Assembly: GCF_011305995.1 (NCBI RefSeq)
Contig: NZ_CP049910.1
Span: 6,214,501 to 6,278,500 of the forward strand
DNA from: Diaphorobacter sp. HDW4A
Lineage (GTDB): Bacteria; Pseudomonadota; Gammaproteobacteria; Burkholderiales; Burkholderiaceae_C
Length of the DNA stretch: 64,000 bases
Reading direction: 5' to 3'
Positions 34,270 to 44,787 of this stretch are shown here, in pieces. Below the pieces are notes generated by a model, which was given only the letters and a program-made list of their open reading frames with translations, did not search any database and was not told the origin of the DNA. A program made the position numbers and the translations under genes. Each line of letters begins with the position of its first letter. The first letter of the stretch is position 1.

Positions 34270-36540
34270 ATGTCTTTTTCTCTTGACAAACTGTTCAAAC
34301 GCAAGGGGGCTCCGGCGGACGCCAGCGTCGAGCAGGCGGTTGAACACACTGAGCAGGACGCGCTGGCCGCAGGTTCGCTGGCGGACTCGTTTCAGTCTGA
34401 AGGCATGTACAGCGTGCAAGGCGACCCCAATCAGAACACCCAGTATGGTGATGAAGATGAATTCGCCAACCATGAGTTGATCTCCTTGCCACTGCTGGGC
34501 CGCGCGAGCGCCGCTTCGCACCAGCGCAAGTTGCTGCTGCTGCTGGGTATCGGCCTCGTCGTGCTGGCACTGGTTGCGGGTTGGGTGCTGCAGCAATCGA
34601 ATCGCGTGGCGCAGCAGCTCACGGCCACTGGCCAGGCGCTGATGCAGTCGCAGCGTCTTGCGAAGTCGGTGTCCCAGGCGCTGGTGGGTGCTCCCCAGGC
34701 CTTCCCCGACGTGAAGGACAGCGCGGACGTTTTGACGCGCAACGTGAACGCCATGAACAGCGGCGACAGCGAACTTGGCGTGCAGGCGTTGGGCGATACT
34801 TTCAAGCCAGAGCTGGAGACGGTCTCTCCGCTGGTCGAGCGCGCTGACCGCAACGCCAAGGTGGTGATGGGTCAACAGAAGATCCTGACGCAGGTGGGTG
34901 ACGCGCTGCGTACCATCAATCGCCAGTCCGCCGATCTGCTGGAAATCGCCGAAACGGTTTCCTCGCTCAAGCTGCAGCAGAACGCTTCTTCTGCAGAAAT
35001 CTCCGCCGCTGGCCAGCTCGTGATGTTGACACAGCGTATCGGCAAGTCAGCCAACGAATTCCAGACAACAGAAGGCGTGAGCCCCGAGGCCGTGTTCCTG
35101 TTGGGTAAGGATTTGAACTCGTTCAAGGAAATCGCTCAGGGCCTGCTGGATGGCAGCTCCGAGCTGCGCTTGCCCGCTACCCGGGATCCGCAGACGCGCG
35201 AGCAACTCGACGGTCTGGTCAAGCTCTACGACGAAACCCGCACCCAGGCGGGCGCGATTCTGGGCAACCTGCAAGGTCTGGTGTCCGCGCGTGAAGCGCA
35301 GTCCGCCATCGTGGCCGATTCCGAGCCGCTGCGTCGCGGCATGGAATCCCTGCAGACCAAGTTGAGCGAGCAAAGCGGTATCGGCATCGGCCAACTGATT
35401 GCGCTGGTGCTGACCGGTATGTTCGTTGTGCTTTGCGGTATCGGCATTTCCCGCGTTCAGCTGGGTGACTCGCGCAACCGTCAAGCTGCCGCTGAATCGT
35501 TGCAGCGCGATGCCAAGCGTCAGGAGCAGGAAGCCAAGCGCGTGAACGACGCGAACCAGGCCGCCATTTTGCGTTTGATGAATGAACTGCAGTCGGTCGC
35601 TGAAGGTGACTTGACGCAGGAAGCGACCGTGACCGAGGACATCACCGGCGCCATTGCCGACTCGGTGAACTACACGGTGGAAGAATTGCGACAACTGGTG
35701 GGCTCGGTGCAGAACACCGCCACCCGCGTGGCACAGACGACGGCCCAGGTGGACGCGACATCGACCGAACTGCTGGCCGCTTCGACCGAACAGCTGCGCG
35801 AGATCCGCGAAACCGGCCGCTCGGTTCTGGAAATGGCGAATCGTATTAACGACGTGTCGGTGCAGGCTCAGGAATCGGCCGCTGTGGCGCGCCAGTCGCT
35901 GCAGGCTGCTGATCAGGGCCTGACGGCTGTGCAGAACGCCATCGGCGGTATGAATTCGATCCGTGACCAGATCCAGGACACCTCCAAGCGCATCAAGCGC
36001 CTGGGTGAATCGTCGCAGGAGATTGGTGAAATTACCGAACTGATTTCGGACATTACCGAGCAGACCAACGTGCTGGCTCTGAACGCCGCCATTCAGGCCG
36101 CATCCGCTGGTGAAGCCGGTCGCGGCTTCTCGGTGGTGGCGGAAGAAGTGCAGCGTCTGGCGGAGCGCTCCGCTGATGCGACGCGTCAGATTTCGGCACT
36201 CGTGAAGGCGATTCAGACCGACACTCAGGATGCGGTGGCCGCTATGGAACGTTCCACGCAGGGTGTGGTGGAAGGGGCCCGTCTGTCCGACTCGGCCGGT
36301 ACGGCCCTCTCCGAGATTGACCGCGTGTCGCGCCGTCTGTCCGAACTGATTGAACAGTTCTCGACTTCCACGTCTCGCGAGGCCGAACTGGCCAACGAAG
36401 TGGCCGAGAACATCCAGCACATTTTCGCGGTGACAGAGCAGACCGGTGAGGGTACCCGTACGACGGCCCAGCAGGTTCGCGAACTGTCCCAAGTGGCGGA
36501 GGAACTTCGTCAGTCTGTATCGCGTTTCAAGATTGCCTGA
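34270..36540 (+). CDS. pilJ: Type IV pilus methyl-accepting chemotaxis protein PilJ
   Basis: PilJ (756 aa) is the membrane receptor of the Pil-Chp pathway. After a cytoplasmic N-terminal stretch it has one membrane helix (about residues 87-108), a periplasmic region with two PilJ-type helical repeats, and a second helix (about 374-394). A HAMP-like region and a long signalling coiled coil follow. The tip, [25 protein letters not shown], is well conserved and should bind PilI and ChpA. In Pseudomonas PilJ senses pilin or surface contact. Residues 1-80 before the first helix are longer than in a minimal receptor and contain an acidic stretch. Confidence 0.92.
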   Translation: MSFSLDKLFKRKGAPADASVEQAVEHTEQDALAAGSLADSFQSEGMYSVQGDPNQNTQYGDEDEFANHELISLPLLGRASAASHQRKLLLLLGIGLVVLALVAGWVLQQSNRVAQQLTATGQALMQSQRLAKSVSQALVGAPQAFPDVKDSADVLTRNVNAMNSGDSELGVQALGDTFKPELETVSPLVERADRNAKVVMGQQKILTQVGDALRTINRQSADLLEIAETVSSLKLQQNASSAEISAAGQLVMLTQRIGKSANEFQTTEGVSPEAVFLLGKDLNSFKEIAQGLLDGSSELRLPATRDPQTREQLDGLVKLYDETRTQAGAILGNLQGLVSAREAQSAIVADSEPLRRGMESLQTKLSEQSGIGIGQLIALVLTGMFVVLCGIGISRVQLGDSRNRQAAAESLQRDAKRQEQEAKRVNDANQAAILRLMNELQSVAEGDLTQEATVTEDITGAIADSVNYTVEELRQLVGSVQNTATRVAQTTAQVDATSTELLAASTEQLREIRETGRSVLEMANRINDVSVQAQESAAVARQSLQAADQGLTAVQNAIGGMNSIRDQIQDTSKRIKRLGESSQEIGEITELISDITEQTNVLALNAAIQAASAGEAGRGFSVVAEEVQRLAERSADATRQISALVKAIQTDTQDAVAAMERSTQGVVEGARLSDSAGTALSEIDRVSRRLSELIEQFSTSTSREAELANEVAENIQHIFAVTEQTGEGTRTTAQQVRELSQVAEELRQSVSRFKIA

Positions 36541-36593
36541 GACAGCAGTTTCCTCTTTAACGAACTGGCTCCATGGGGGCCGGGGACGAATCC

Positions 36594-39500
36594 ATGTCAT
36601 CTCTTGAGGCTGTCAACGCTTCGGTCACTGATTGGACACACGGTGAGCAGGACCTGGGTCCGCTCGCGTGGGTGTTGGACGAACTTCGCAAATCGCTGGA
36701 CGGCACGGTCAAGTCCATGCGCCGTTTCGTGCGTGACGCGGAAGTTGCCCGCGACTCCGATCTTGCTTCTCTGGACGTCAGTCCGCTGCGCATGGCGCGC
36801 CAGCAGCTCCATCAGGCCAGCGGTGCGCTGGACATGGTGGGCATGGTGTCGCCCGCGCTGATCCTGCGTGCGCTCGAATCGGCGGTGCAGAAATATGTGC
36901 AACGCCCCGAGCTGTGCACGGACGAGGCCGCCAACACCATCGAGCGCGCAAGCTTCGCGCTTGTCGCCTATCTGGAGAGCGTGCTCTCCGGCAAGCCGGT
37001 GTCTGCCGTGTCGCTGTTCCCGCAATATCGGGAGGCGCAGTCGCTCAACGGTGTGGAACGTGTGCACCCGGCCGATTTGTGGCCGGTGGAGCGCCGCTTC
37101 CGCGAGCCCGAATTCACCATCGATGTGCCGCCGCAAAGCTACGACGCCGAGGCGCGCGCCAAGCTGGACAGCGCCGTACTGCGCATCATCAAGAGCGGCG
37201 ATCAGGCGGCTGATGCCGAATTGCTCAAGCTCTGCCAGGGCTTTGCCGCAGGCGAGTCGGATCGCCAGATCCGCGCGTTCTGGAAGATCTGCAGTGGCTT
37301 CTTTGAAGCGCTGGTGGCCAGCTTGCTCAAGCCCGATGTCTACGTGAAGCGGGTGGCTTCGCGCGTGCTTCTGCAGTACGCGACGCTCGCCAAGGGAGAC
37401 CGCACGGTCGCTGATCGACTGGTGCACGAGCTGTTGTTCTTTTGCGCTCAGGCCAAGTCACCGCAAAGCCCGGTGAACATGCCAGTCACGCCCGTGCTGG
37501 ACGCCGTGCGTCAGGCCTTCGGTCTGCAGCTCTACACACCGGTGGACTACAACATTGCACGTTTCGGTCTTTACGACCCGACTGTGATGGTGCAGGCGCG
37601 CAAGCGCATCGCCACGGCCACCGAAACATGGTCGGCACTGGCTGGTGGCGACCGTAACAAGCTCAAGCCCTCGGTGGATCAGTTCAGTCTGGTTTGCGAT
37701 TCGCTGCGCAAGCTGCATCCGGGCAGTGAGCCGCTGGCCGCGGCGCTGATGAATGCAGTCGAGAAGACCGCGCAGTCGGGCGAGCCACCAGCGCCAGCGC
37801 TGGCCATGGAGGTGGCCACGTCGGTGCTGTATCTGCAGGCCTCGTTCGAAGAGCTCGACGCGGCGCAGGAGCACATGGGCGAGCGCGCCAAGCGCCTTGC
37901 AGAGCGTCTGGATGGCGTGGTAGCGGGGGGCGACTCTGAGCCGCTCGAACCGTGGATGGAGGAGCTGTACCGCCGCGTCAGCGACCACCAGACGATGGGC
38001 AGCGTGGTTGATGAACTGCGCGCAACGTTGGGCGACGCCGAAAAATCCATGGACCAGTTCTTCCGCACACCGGATGACGTGTCCATTCTGAATAATGTGC
38101 CTGGCCGACTGGGCCAGATGCGCGGCGTGATGTCGGTGCTGGGTCTTGACCAGGCATCGCAAGCGGTCGTGCATATGCGCAGCACGATCGAACGTCTGAT
38201 TGTTGGCGACGTTACCGAAGAAGAGCGTCCTGCGCTGTTCGAGAAGCTCGGCAACAGCATGGGCGCGCTCGGCTTCCTGATCGACATGCTGAGTTACCAG
38301 CGCGCGATGGCGCGCAAGCTCTTCGTGTATGACGAAGCACAGGGCGAACTCAAACTCGTGATGGGCCGTGCCAAGCGCCAGCGCGCGAGCGATCAGCCCG
38401 AGGTGGCAGGCGCCATGGTCGATGCGCGCGGTGGTCCACCGGTGGCGCAGCCCGCGCCAGCCGTGCAGGCACCGGAGCCATTGGCTGCCGTGGACGCCGC
38501 GCCGGTCGCAGAGCCTGTCGTCGCAGTCGAACCCGCCACGTCGCAGGAGTTGCAGACGCTGGGTTTTGATACTGAGCTCGACAACAGTGCTCTGGCCCCC
38601 ATCGATTCGCCGGTCACGATTGCCGTCGAGCCGATTCAGCCTCCCGTTTCCGCTCCGCTGCCCGCGCCGGAAGATGAAGATGACGAGCTGCTGCAGATCT
38701 TCCTGGAAGAAGCTCGGGAAGTCATCGGCAACGGCACTGCCGCCATCGAGGCGCTGCACCGCGCACCGGCCGATCTGAGTGAGCAGACCACGCTGCGCCG
38801 CGCATTCCACACGCTCAAGGGCAGCTCGCGCATGGTGGGCCTCAACGCGTTTGGCGAAGCCGCTTGGTCGATGGAGCAGATGCTCAATGCCTGGCTGGCC
38901 GAGCAAAAGCCGATGCAGCCCAATCTGCTCACCCTCGCGCAGGAAACGCTCGCAGCGTTTGGGCGCTGGGTGGACGACATTGCCGCAGGCACTGCAAGTT
39001 CGTGGAGTCCACAGCCTTTCGTCGCATCGGCCGAAGCGATGCGCACGGAAGGTCGTCTTGTGCCTTTGGCACTGGCCGCAACTCCGATGGTCGTTGCTGC
39101 TGTTGCTGCTCCAGTCGCGCAAGAGGTTGAGCCGCTATCCGATCTGGAAATCGTGCCTGTGTCGATTCCGGCGCCGCTCGAGCCCATTTCCAATATCTCG
39201 TTCGATCTGCCAGAGTTGAGCGATGCTCCGACCGTTGCTGCACCGGACGAGCATGCTCCGCTTGATTTCAGTGTGACCATTCCGTTCGACATAGAGTCTA
39301 CGGACCAAGCTGCATTGGCGCCGGTTTCTGAACCAGCCTCGCTGCTTGATGGCAACACTGCGCAGGAAATCGATTTCTCGGAATTCGAGCAGGCGCTCGA
39401 AGCCGACAAGGCCCCGCAAGCTCCTGTACATGTGGCCAATCTGGAGCCACACGAGCTGCCGACCATCGCCTCTGTCGTGGGCGAGCATGAGCCCAGCATT

Positions 39501-42500
39501 CTGGATCTCAGGCTGGAAGCGCGTGCCCAGGGTACGCTGCCTGTAGAGCAAGAACAGGTGATCGAACTGCCCGAAGTGGAACTGCCGCCGGTTGCCGAAG
39601 TGCCGGAGGCGGAGGAGATTTCCGCTGCTGAATTCGAAGCCTTTGGCTTCGAGGACGCAAAGTCTCCCGCTCCAGCACCGGTTGTCGAGCAGCCTGCCGT
39701 CGCAACGGATCTGACTGGCAAACATGTCGATTTCTTCCCGATCGGAGAAGTCGAAGCCGAGTTTGTGAACGACATCGAAGAGGCCAAGGTCGAGCCGGCA
39801 GAGCCTGAGTTGCTGGCCGAAGTGGAATCGGTGCCACAGTCGTTCGCGGACTTCGTGTTCGAGGCAACGCCACCGGTCGCAGAGGAAGTCCCCGAGCTGC
39901 AAGCATCGTCCGAAGAAGAGTCTGAACCTGTGGGCGACGATTCGACCAAGGTCATTGGCTCGCTGCGGATTTCGCTGCCGCTCTACAACGTCTACCTGAG
40001 CGAAGCCGAAGAGTGGTCGCAGCGCCTGATCAACGATCTGCAGTTCTGGAAGCAGGAACAGGCCGACAAGCCGGTTCCAGAGTCCACGATTGCACGCGCG
40101 CACTCGTTGGCGGGCAGCTCCGCCACCGTGGGTTTCACCGCCCTGAGCGAGATGGCGCGATTGCTGGAGCACACGCTGCAGCATGTGCAGCCACAGCAAT
40201 TCGGCGTGCCCGCGCAGATGGATGTTTTCTTGGCCGTGGCCGAAGACATCCGTCGCCTGCTGCACCAGTTTGCCGCCGGTTTCCTCAAGGAACCGAGTGC
40301 CCAACTATTGGCGCAACTGCACGTGATTCTCGACTCCGACGTGATCAGTGGCATGGCGCCGCTGGGCGATGAGGAAGAGGACGAAGCGAGCGCCGTGCCT
40401 CAAGCAGTGCGGCACGAAGAGCCAAGTTTCGAAGCGGCGGAAACCATTGTTGCGCCTTTGCTGCCGATCGAGGAGCCCCGTGCCGTCACGCCCGAGCCGG
40501 TGCGTGGCTATGTGGCTCCGGCGCTGTCGATCCCCGTGCCGCAGGTGGCTGTGGATACGAGCGCAGTCGTCAAGTCGTCGAGTTCGCACCATGGTGACGA
40601 CATCGATGCGGTCGATGTGATCGACCCCGATCTGTTCCCGATCTTCGAAGAAGAAGCCATCGAGCTGCTGCCCGTGCTGGGCGGTGCGTTGCGTCAGTGG
40701 TCCATGCAGCCTGACAACCTCACGGCCCGCAGCGAACTGCTGCGTGCGCTGCACACCCTCAAGGGCAGTGCGCGTCTGGCCGGTGCGATGCGTCTGGGCG
40801 AAATGGCCCACCGCATGGAAACCGACGTCGAGCACGTCGACAAGGACACCGCGCATACCGATGACATCGAGCCGCTGCTCAGTAAACTCGATGCGCTGCA
40901 GGAATCGCTCGATACGCTGCGTGATGTGGGTTCGCAACCGCTGTCCGAAGCCGTCGCAGTGACGACGGCTGACGATGTGGTGGCTGTTGTGCCTGTGGCC
41001 GAAGTCGCGCAGACTGCTGAAGCCGAACCGGCTGCCGCACTGCAGCCGCTCGTCACCGCCGCCACGCAGATCACGATGCCGCCTGCGGTGCCCGCCGGCC
41101 CCGTGGCGCGTCCGCTCACGCTGCAACTGGCGAGTACGCGCGCCCATGCCGGTCAGTCTGTGCGCGTTCGCTCGACCCTGCTGGACCGCTTGGTCAACCA
41201 GGCCGGTGAGGTGATGATTGCGCGTTCGCGTCTGGATGTGCGTCTGGGTCAGATGCGCAGTTCGCTCAACGATCTGACGGGCAACCTGGAGCGTCTGCGT
41301 CAACAGCTGCGCGACATCGAAGTGCAGGCCGAATCGCAGATGCAGTCGCGCATGGCGCTGTCCAAGGAAACGGCGGCGGGCTTCGATCCACTCGAGTTCG
41401 ACCGTTTCACCCGGGTGCAGGAACTCACGCGCATGATGGCCGAGTCGGTGAACGACGTGGCGACCGTGCAGCGCAATCTGCAACGCGCGATGGAAGGTGC
41501 GGAAGACGATCTGATCAGCCAGGGCCGCCAGGCCCGCGAGCTGCAGCGTGATCTGCTGCGCACCCGCATGGTTGAGTTCGACAGCATCTCCGAGCGTCTG
41601 TACGCGCTGGTGCGCCAGTCGTCCAAGGAAACCGGCAAGCAGATCAAGCTGGACATTGCCGGTGGCTCCATCGAAATGGACCGTGGCGTGCTCGACCGGA
41701 TGACGCCTGCCTTCGAACATTTGCTACGCAATTGCGTGGGCCACGGTATCGAGAGCCCGGAAACCCGCGTTGCGGCAGGCAAGTCGGCCAGCGGCACGAT
41801 TTTGGTCACGGTGCGTCAGGATGGTAACGACGTCGCGGTCGAGTTCCGCGATGATGGTGCCGGTCTGAACGTGGGTCGTATTCGCGAGAAGGCCATCGAG
41901 CGCAATCTGATCACCTCCGACATGCCGGTGAGCGACGTTGAAGCCGCGAACCTGATCTTCATGCCCGGCTTCTCCACCGCCGCCGAAGTGACCGGCCTGT
42001 CCGGTCGCGGTATCGGGATGGATGTGGTGCGCACCGAAGTAAACGCCTTGGGCGGTCGCATCGAAACCACCACCACGGTGGGGCAGGGCACGGCGTTCCG
42101 TTTGGTGCTGCCGCTGACCACTGCGGTGACGCAGGTGGTGATGCTGCGCGCAGGTAACCTTGCGATCGGTGTGCCCGCGAGCTTGGTCGAAGTCGTGCGC
42201 CGCACCACGGCGCAGGAACTGACGACTGCCTACAGCACTCAGCAGTTCGAGGAGGGCCACGAAAACCTGCCGTTCTTCTGGTCCGGCGCACTGCTGCAGT
42301 CATCGATCCGCAGCACCGAAGCCAATGCCAAGATCCGTCCCGTCGTGGTTCTGCGAAGTGCCGCACAGCGCATCGCAATGCACGTGGACGAAGTGCTGGG
42401 CAACCAGGAAGTCGTGGTGAAGAACCTCGGCCCGCAGCTGTCCCGTCTGCCCGGAATGGCCGGCATGTCGGTGTTGGCGTCTGGTGCGGTGGTGCTGATC

Positions 42501-43061
42501 TACAACCCGGTGGCGTTGGCCAACGTGTTTGGAACCCGAGTGCAGGAGGCGACCAAGGCCGCCCAACTCGCAGCAGAAAAAGCGAACACCGCCAACAAGA
42601 CCGAGGCTGGTGATCAGGATGCAACAGCGTCCGGCACGCCATCGTTCACTTCGCACATTCCAAGCGCACCGCAAGTGCCGCTGGTGCTGGTGGTCGACGA
42701 CTCCATCACCGTGCGCCGCGTGACCCAGCGTCTGCTGCAGCGCGAAGGTTACCGCGTGAGCATGGCGGCCGACGGTCTGCAGGCGCTGGAACGCTTGCAG
42801 GAAGAGCGTCCAACGGTCGTGTTGTCCGACATCGAAATGCCACGCATGGACGGCTTCGACTTGGCGCGCAACATTCGTGCGGATCAGCGACTTAAGGACC
42901 TGCCGATCATCATGATCACGTCGCGAATCGCTGAGAAGCACCGCGAGCATGCGATGGAGCTGGGGGTGAATCACTATCTGGGCAAGCCTTACTCCGATGA
43001 GGAGCTGCTGGGGCTGGTTCAGCACTATGCTCGTCTTGAAGCAGAGGCTTCTGTGGGCTGA
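36594..43061 (+). CDS. chpA: ChpA/PilL-type hybrid histidine kinase of the pilus chemosensory system
   Basis: This very large CheA-like kinase (2155 aa) controls pilus motors through PilG and PilH. Its N-terminal 640 residues are helical and HPt-like but lack a clear phospho-His. Three clear HPt motifs follow: FHTLKGSS (His739), AHSLAGSS (His1170) and LHTLKGSA (His1387), separated by long acidic Pro/Val/Ala-rich linkers. Next come the dimerisation region (DRLVNQAGEVMIARSRLD), the ATPase N-box (LLRNCVGHGIE, near 1715), G-boxes, a CheW domain and a C-terminal receiver with Asp2079. Pseudomonas ChpA has more HPt-type modules. ATG 36594 is preceded by GGGGA; ATG 36573 is the alternative. A terminator follows. 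Confidence 0.93.
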   Translation: MSSLEAVNASVTDWTHGEQDLGPLAWVLDELRKSLDGTVKSMRRFVRDAEVARDSDLASLDVSPLRMARQQLHQASGALDMVGMVSPALILRALESAVQKYVQRPELCTDEAANTIERASFALVAYLESVLSGKPVSAVSLFPQYREAQSLNGVERVHPADLWPVERRFREPEFTIDVPPQSYDAEARAKLDSAVLRIIKSGDQAADAELLKLCQGFAAGESDRQIRAFWKICSGFFEALVASLLKPDVYVKRVASRVLLQYATLAKGDRTVADRLVHELLFFCAQAKSPQSPVNMPVTPVLDAVRQAFGLQLYTPVDYNIARFGLYDPTVMVQARKRIATATETWSALAGGDRNKLKPSVDQFSLVCDSLRKLHPGSEPLAAALMNAVEKTAQSGEPPAPALAMEVATSVLYLQASFEELDAAQEHMGERAKRLAERLDGVVAGGDSEPLEPWMEELYRRVSDHQTMGSVVDELRATLGDAEKSMDQFFRTPDDVSILNNVPGRLGQMRGVMSVLGLDQASQAVVHMRSTIERLIVGDVTEEERPALFEKLGNSMGALGFLIDMLSYQRAMARKLFVYDEAQGELKLVMGRAKRQRASDQPEVAGAMVDARGGPPVAQPAPAVQAPEPLAAVDAAPVAEPVVAVEPATSQELQTLGFDTELDNSALAPIDSPVTIAVEPIQPPVSAPLPAPEDEDDELLQIFLEEAREVIGNGTAAIEALHRAPADLSEQTTLRRAFHTLKGSSRMVGLNAFGEAAWSMEQMLNAWLAEQKPMQPNLLTLAQETLAAFGRWVDDIAAGTASSWSPQPFVASAEAMRTEGRLVPLALAATPMVVAAVAAPVAQEVEPLSDLEIVPVSIPAPLEPISNISFDLPELSDAPTVAAPDEHAPLDFSVTIPFDIESTDQAALAPVSEPASLLDGNTAQEIDFSEFEQALEADKAPQAPVHVANLEPHELPTIASVVGEHEPSILDLRLEARAQGTLPVEQEQVIELPEVELPPVAEVPEAEEISAAEFEAFGFEDAKSPAPAPVVEQPAVATDLTGKHVDFFPIGEVEAEFVNDIEEAKVEPAEPELLAEVESVPQSFADFVFEATPPVAEEVPELQASSEEESEPVGDDSTKVIGSLRISLPLYNVYLSEAEEWSQRLINDLQFWKQEQADKPVPESTIARAHSLAGSSATVGFTALSEMARLLEHTLQHVQPQQFGVPAQMDVFLAVAEDIRRLLHQFAAGFLKEPSAQLLAQLHVILDSDVISGMAPLGDEEEDEASAVPQAVRHEEPSFEAAETIVAPLLPIEEPRAVTPEPVRGYVAPALSIPVPQVAVDTSAVVKSSSSHHGDDIDAVDVIDPDLFPIFEEEAIELLPVLGGALRQWSMQPDNLTARSELLRALHTLKGSARLAGAMRLGEMAHRMETDVEHVDKDTAHTDDIEPLLSKLDALQESLDTLRDVGSQPLSEAVAVTTADDVVAVVPVAEVAQTAEAEPAAALQPLVTAATQITMPPAVPAGPVARPLTLQLASTRAHAGQSVRVRSTLLDRLVNQAGEVMIARSRLDVRLGQMRSSLNDLTGNLERLRQQLRDIEVQAESQMQSRMALSKETAAGFDPLEFDRFTRVQELTRMMAESVNDVATVQRNLQRAMEGAEDDLISQGRQARELQRDLLRTRMVEFDSISERLYALVRQSSKETGKQIKLDIAGGSIEMDRGVLDRMTPAFEHLLRNCVGHGIESPETRVAAGKSASGTILVTVRQDGNDVAVEFRDDGAGLNVGRIREKAIERNLITSDMPVSDVEAANLIFMPGFSTAAEVTGLSGRGIGMDVVRTEVNALGGRIETTTTVGQGTAFRLVLPLTTAVTQVVMLRAGNLAIGVPASLVEVVRRTTAQELTTAYSTQQFEEGHENLPFFWSGALLQSSIRSTEANAKIRPVVVLRSAAQRIAMHVDEVLGNQEVVVKNLGPQLSRLPGMAGMSVLASGAVVLIYNPVALANVFGTRVQEATKAAQLAAEKANTANKTEAGDQDATASGTPSFTSHIPSAPQVPLVLVVDDSITVRRVTQRLLQREGYRVSMAADGLQALERLQEERPTVVLSDIEMPRMDGFDLARNIRADQRLKDLPIIMITSRIAEKHREHAMELGVNHYLGKPYSDEELLGLVQHYARLEAEASVG

Positions 43062-43082
43062 TTCTTTTTCTTTCTCTCTTAT

Positions 43083-43117
43083 AAACCCGCGAGTTTTGTG
43101 GCTCGCGGGTTTTTTTA
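43083..43117 (+). terminator. Intrinsic terminator after chpA
   Basis: AAACCCGCGAG pairs with CTCGCGGGTTT around a TTTTGTGG loop, followed by further T. It separates chpA from repeat copy B. Confidence 0.9.
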
Positions 43118-43131
43118 TTCTTGTGCTTTGG

Positions 43132-43640
43132 TTGAGGGCAGAGGCCGGGTCTCGCCCTGGCGGGCGAGTAACTTTTTGGTCTTGCCCAAAAAGTCACCAA
43201 AAATGCGCTTTTCAATACCCGCGGCAGAACTCGCTTTGCGCTTCGCGCGCCGCTCGGACAACCGCCTCGAGCTAGAAATTCACTCGGAGGTGTGTTCGGC
43301 ACGTCGCTGCGCTCGTGCCGCGCATCTCGCGACTTCGCGAGATGCTGGTGCGCCAGTGTCGTGCGATTTTGATTTGTTCATTGGGTCAACTGCGTTCAAA
43401 AGAGCAGCGGGCTTTTTGCATCCAGCCCAACTCCACTAACGCCCCCGGCACGAGCGCAGCGACGTGCCGCAAATTTCTCTTAGTTAAGCACTGACTCGCG
43501 GCGGTTGCCCGAACGGAGCGACGCAGTCGCGCAGTGAGTTCTGCCGCGTGACTCCGCATTCAAAGCGCGTTTTTGATTACTTTTTGCGCGCAAGCAAAAA
43601 GTGATTGCCCCGCCGGGGCAGTCCCGGCCTCCGCCCTCAA
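43132..43640 (-). repeat. Large palindromic intergenic element, copy B
   Basis: The reverse complement of this 509-bp segment matches copy A (22451-22964) along its whole length, with scattered substitutions and small gaps. The centre (about 43320-43420) is nearly identical to that of A, including the CATCTCGCGA hairpin at 43323-43344 and GAGCAGCGGGCTTTTTGCATCC. Both ends carry the TTGAGGGC-GAGGCCGGG type terminal sequence. It lies between the chpA terminator and yqgE. There is no coding capacity of note. Confidence 0.88.
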
Positions 43641-43683
43641 CACAGCATCAGAAAACAAAAAACCAAAAGACGAGAGGTAAGAA

Positions 43684-43701
43684 GGGGAGCCAAGACTCCC
43701 C
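43684..43701. other. Short hairpin upstream of yqgE
   Basis: GGGGAG and CTCCCC are separated by six bases. No T run follows; a role in the yqgE leader is possible but not shown. Confidence 0.3.
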
Positions 43702-43773
43702 CATCACCCCCGTTCTCAAGTCAGTTGCCCCAGCAACAGTAAAATACTCCCCATGCCTCTAGACCCCGTGCCC

Positions 43774-44352
43774 ATGAACCTGACGAACCACTTCCTGATC
43801 GCCATGCCGGGCATGGAGGATTCGTCATTCACCAAGAGCGTCATCTACCTGTGCGAGCACACGGAGAAGGGCGCTCTGGGGTTGATCATCAACAAGCCCT
43901 CCGACATCAACCTGCAGGGCCTGCTGGCCAAGGTGGATCTGTCGCTCGGGCGCGATGACCTGACCGACGAACCCGTGTTCCAAGGCGGCCCGGTGCAAAC
44001 CGAACGCGGCTTTGTGCTGCACGATCCGATGCTCGCCTCGAACGAGGAAAAGAGCGAAGCGGCTTATGCATCCACCATGCAGATCGACGGCGGGCTCGAG
44101 ATGACCACCTCCAAGGATGTGCTCGAGGCGCTCGCCACGGGCGCCGGTCCACGCCGCGTGCTGGTCACGCTGGGCTATTCGGCCTGGGGCGAAGGGCAGC
44201 TCGAATCCGAACTCGCCGAGAACGCATGGATCACGGTGAGCGCCGACGAGCGCATCATCTTTGACACTCCCGTCGAGCAGCGCTACGACCGCGCGCTGTC
44301 GCTGCTGGGTCTGCAATCGTGGATGCTCACGCATCAGGCCGGACACGCCTGA
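43774..44352 (+). CDS. yqgE: YqgE/AlgH family protein
   Basis: YqgE (192 aa) is a widely conserved cytoplasmic protein of unknown biochemical function, known as AlgH in Pseudomonas. It opens with MNLTNHFLIAMPGMEDSSF, followed by VIYLCEHTEKGALGLIINKP (about residues 22-41), VFQGGPVQTERGFVLH and GYSAWGEGQLESEL. I start at ATG 43774, which matches the family start; ATG 43753 is in frame seven codons earlier. It lies 12 bases before yqgF, and the pairing of these two genes is common in proteobacteria. Confidence 0.92.
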   Translation: MNLTNHFLIAMPGMEDSSFTKSVIYLCEHTEKGALGLIINKPSDINLQGLLAKVDLSLGRDDLTDEPVFQGGPVQTERGFVLHDPMLASNEEKSEAAYASTMQIDGGLEMTTSKDVLEALATGAGPRRVLVTLGYSAWGEGQLESELAENAWITVSADERIIFDTPVEQRYDRALSLLGLQSWMLTHQAGHA

Positions 44353-44364
44353 TCGAGCGACGGC

Positions 44365-44787
44365 ATGTCAGTGACCGACCAGCAACCCATCGTCCCGGCG
44401 CAGTTCCAATCCTTTCTTGCTTTTGATTTCGGGCTCAAGCGCACCGGAGTCGCCGTTGGCACGCGCATGCTACGCAGCGCCTCGCCGCAGGGCACGATCA
44501 AGGCCGAGGGCGAGGCCGCGCGCTTTGCGCAGGTGGCCGAGCGCATCCGCGAATGGCAGCCCGACGCGCTGGTGATCGGTGTGCCGTATCACCCCGACGG
44601 AGCTTCGCACGAGAACACGGCGCGCGCGCTCAAGTTCGGGCGTCAGCTGCGTGGCCGCTTTGGTCTGCAGGTCTTTGAAGTGGATGAGCGCTACAGCACG
44701 ACCGAAGCCATCGCCTCCGGGGCGAAGGATGCGGACGCCGCTTCGGCCTGCATCATCCTTGAACAGTTTCTGAGGAATCTTCCATGA
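44365..44787 (+). CDS. yqgF: Putative pre-16S rRNA nuclease YqgF (RuvX-like RNase H fold)
   Basis: YqgF (140 aa) is an RNase-H-fold nuclease needed for 16S rRNA 5' maturation. It was formerly annotated as a Holliday junction resolvase. The acidic active site is visible in LAFDFGLKRTGVAVG (about residues 18-32), VIGVPYHPDG and VDERYSTTEA. The first 15 residues are a poorly conserved extension. Its stop overlaps the start of pyrR (ATGA), so the pair are translated together. Confidence 0.93.
   Translation: MSVTDQQPIVPAQFQSFLAFDFGLKRTGVAVGTRMLRSASPQGTIKAEGEAARFAQVAERIREWQPDALVIGVPYHPDGASHENTARALKFGRQLRGRFGLQVFEVDERYSTTEAIASGAKDADAASACIILEQFLRNLP

Noticed and set aside
35047..36600. 517-codon minus-strand frame over pilJ
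   Set aside because: Antisense to a conserved receptor; composition is that of a shadow frame.
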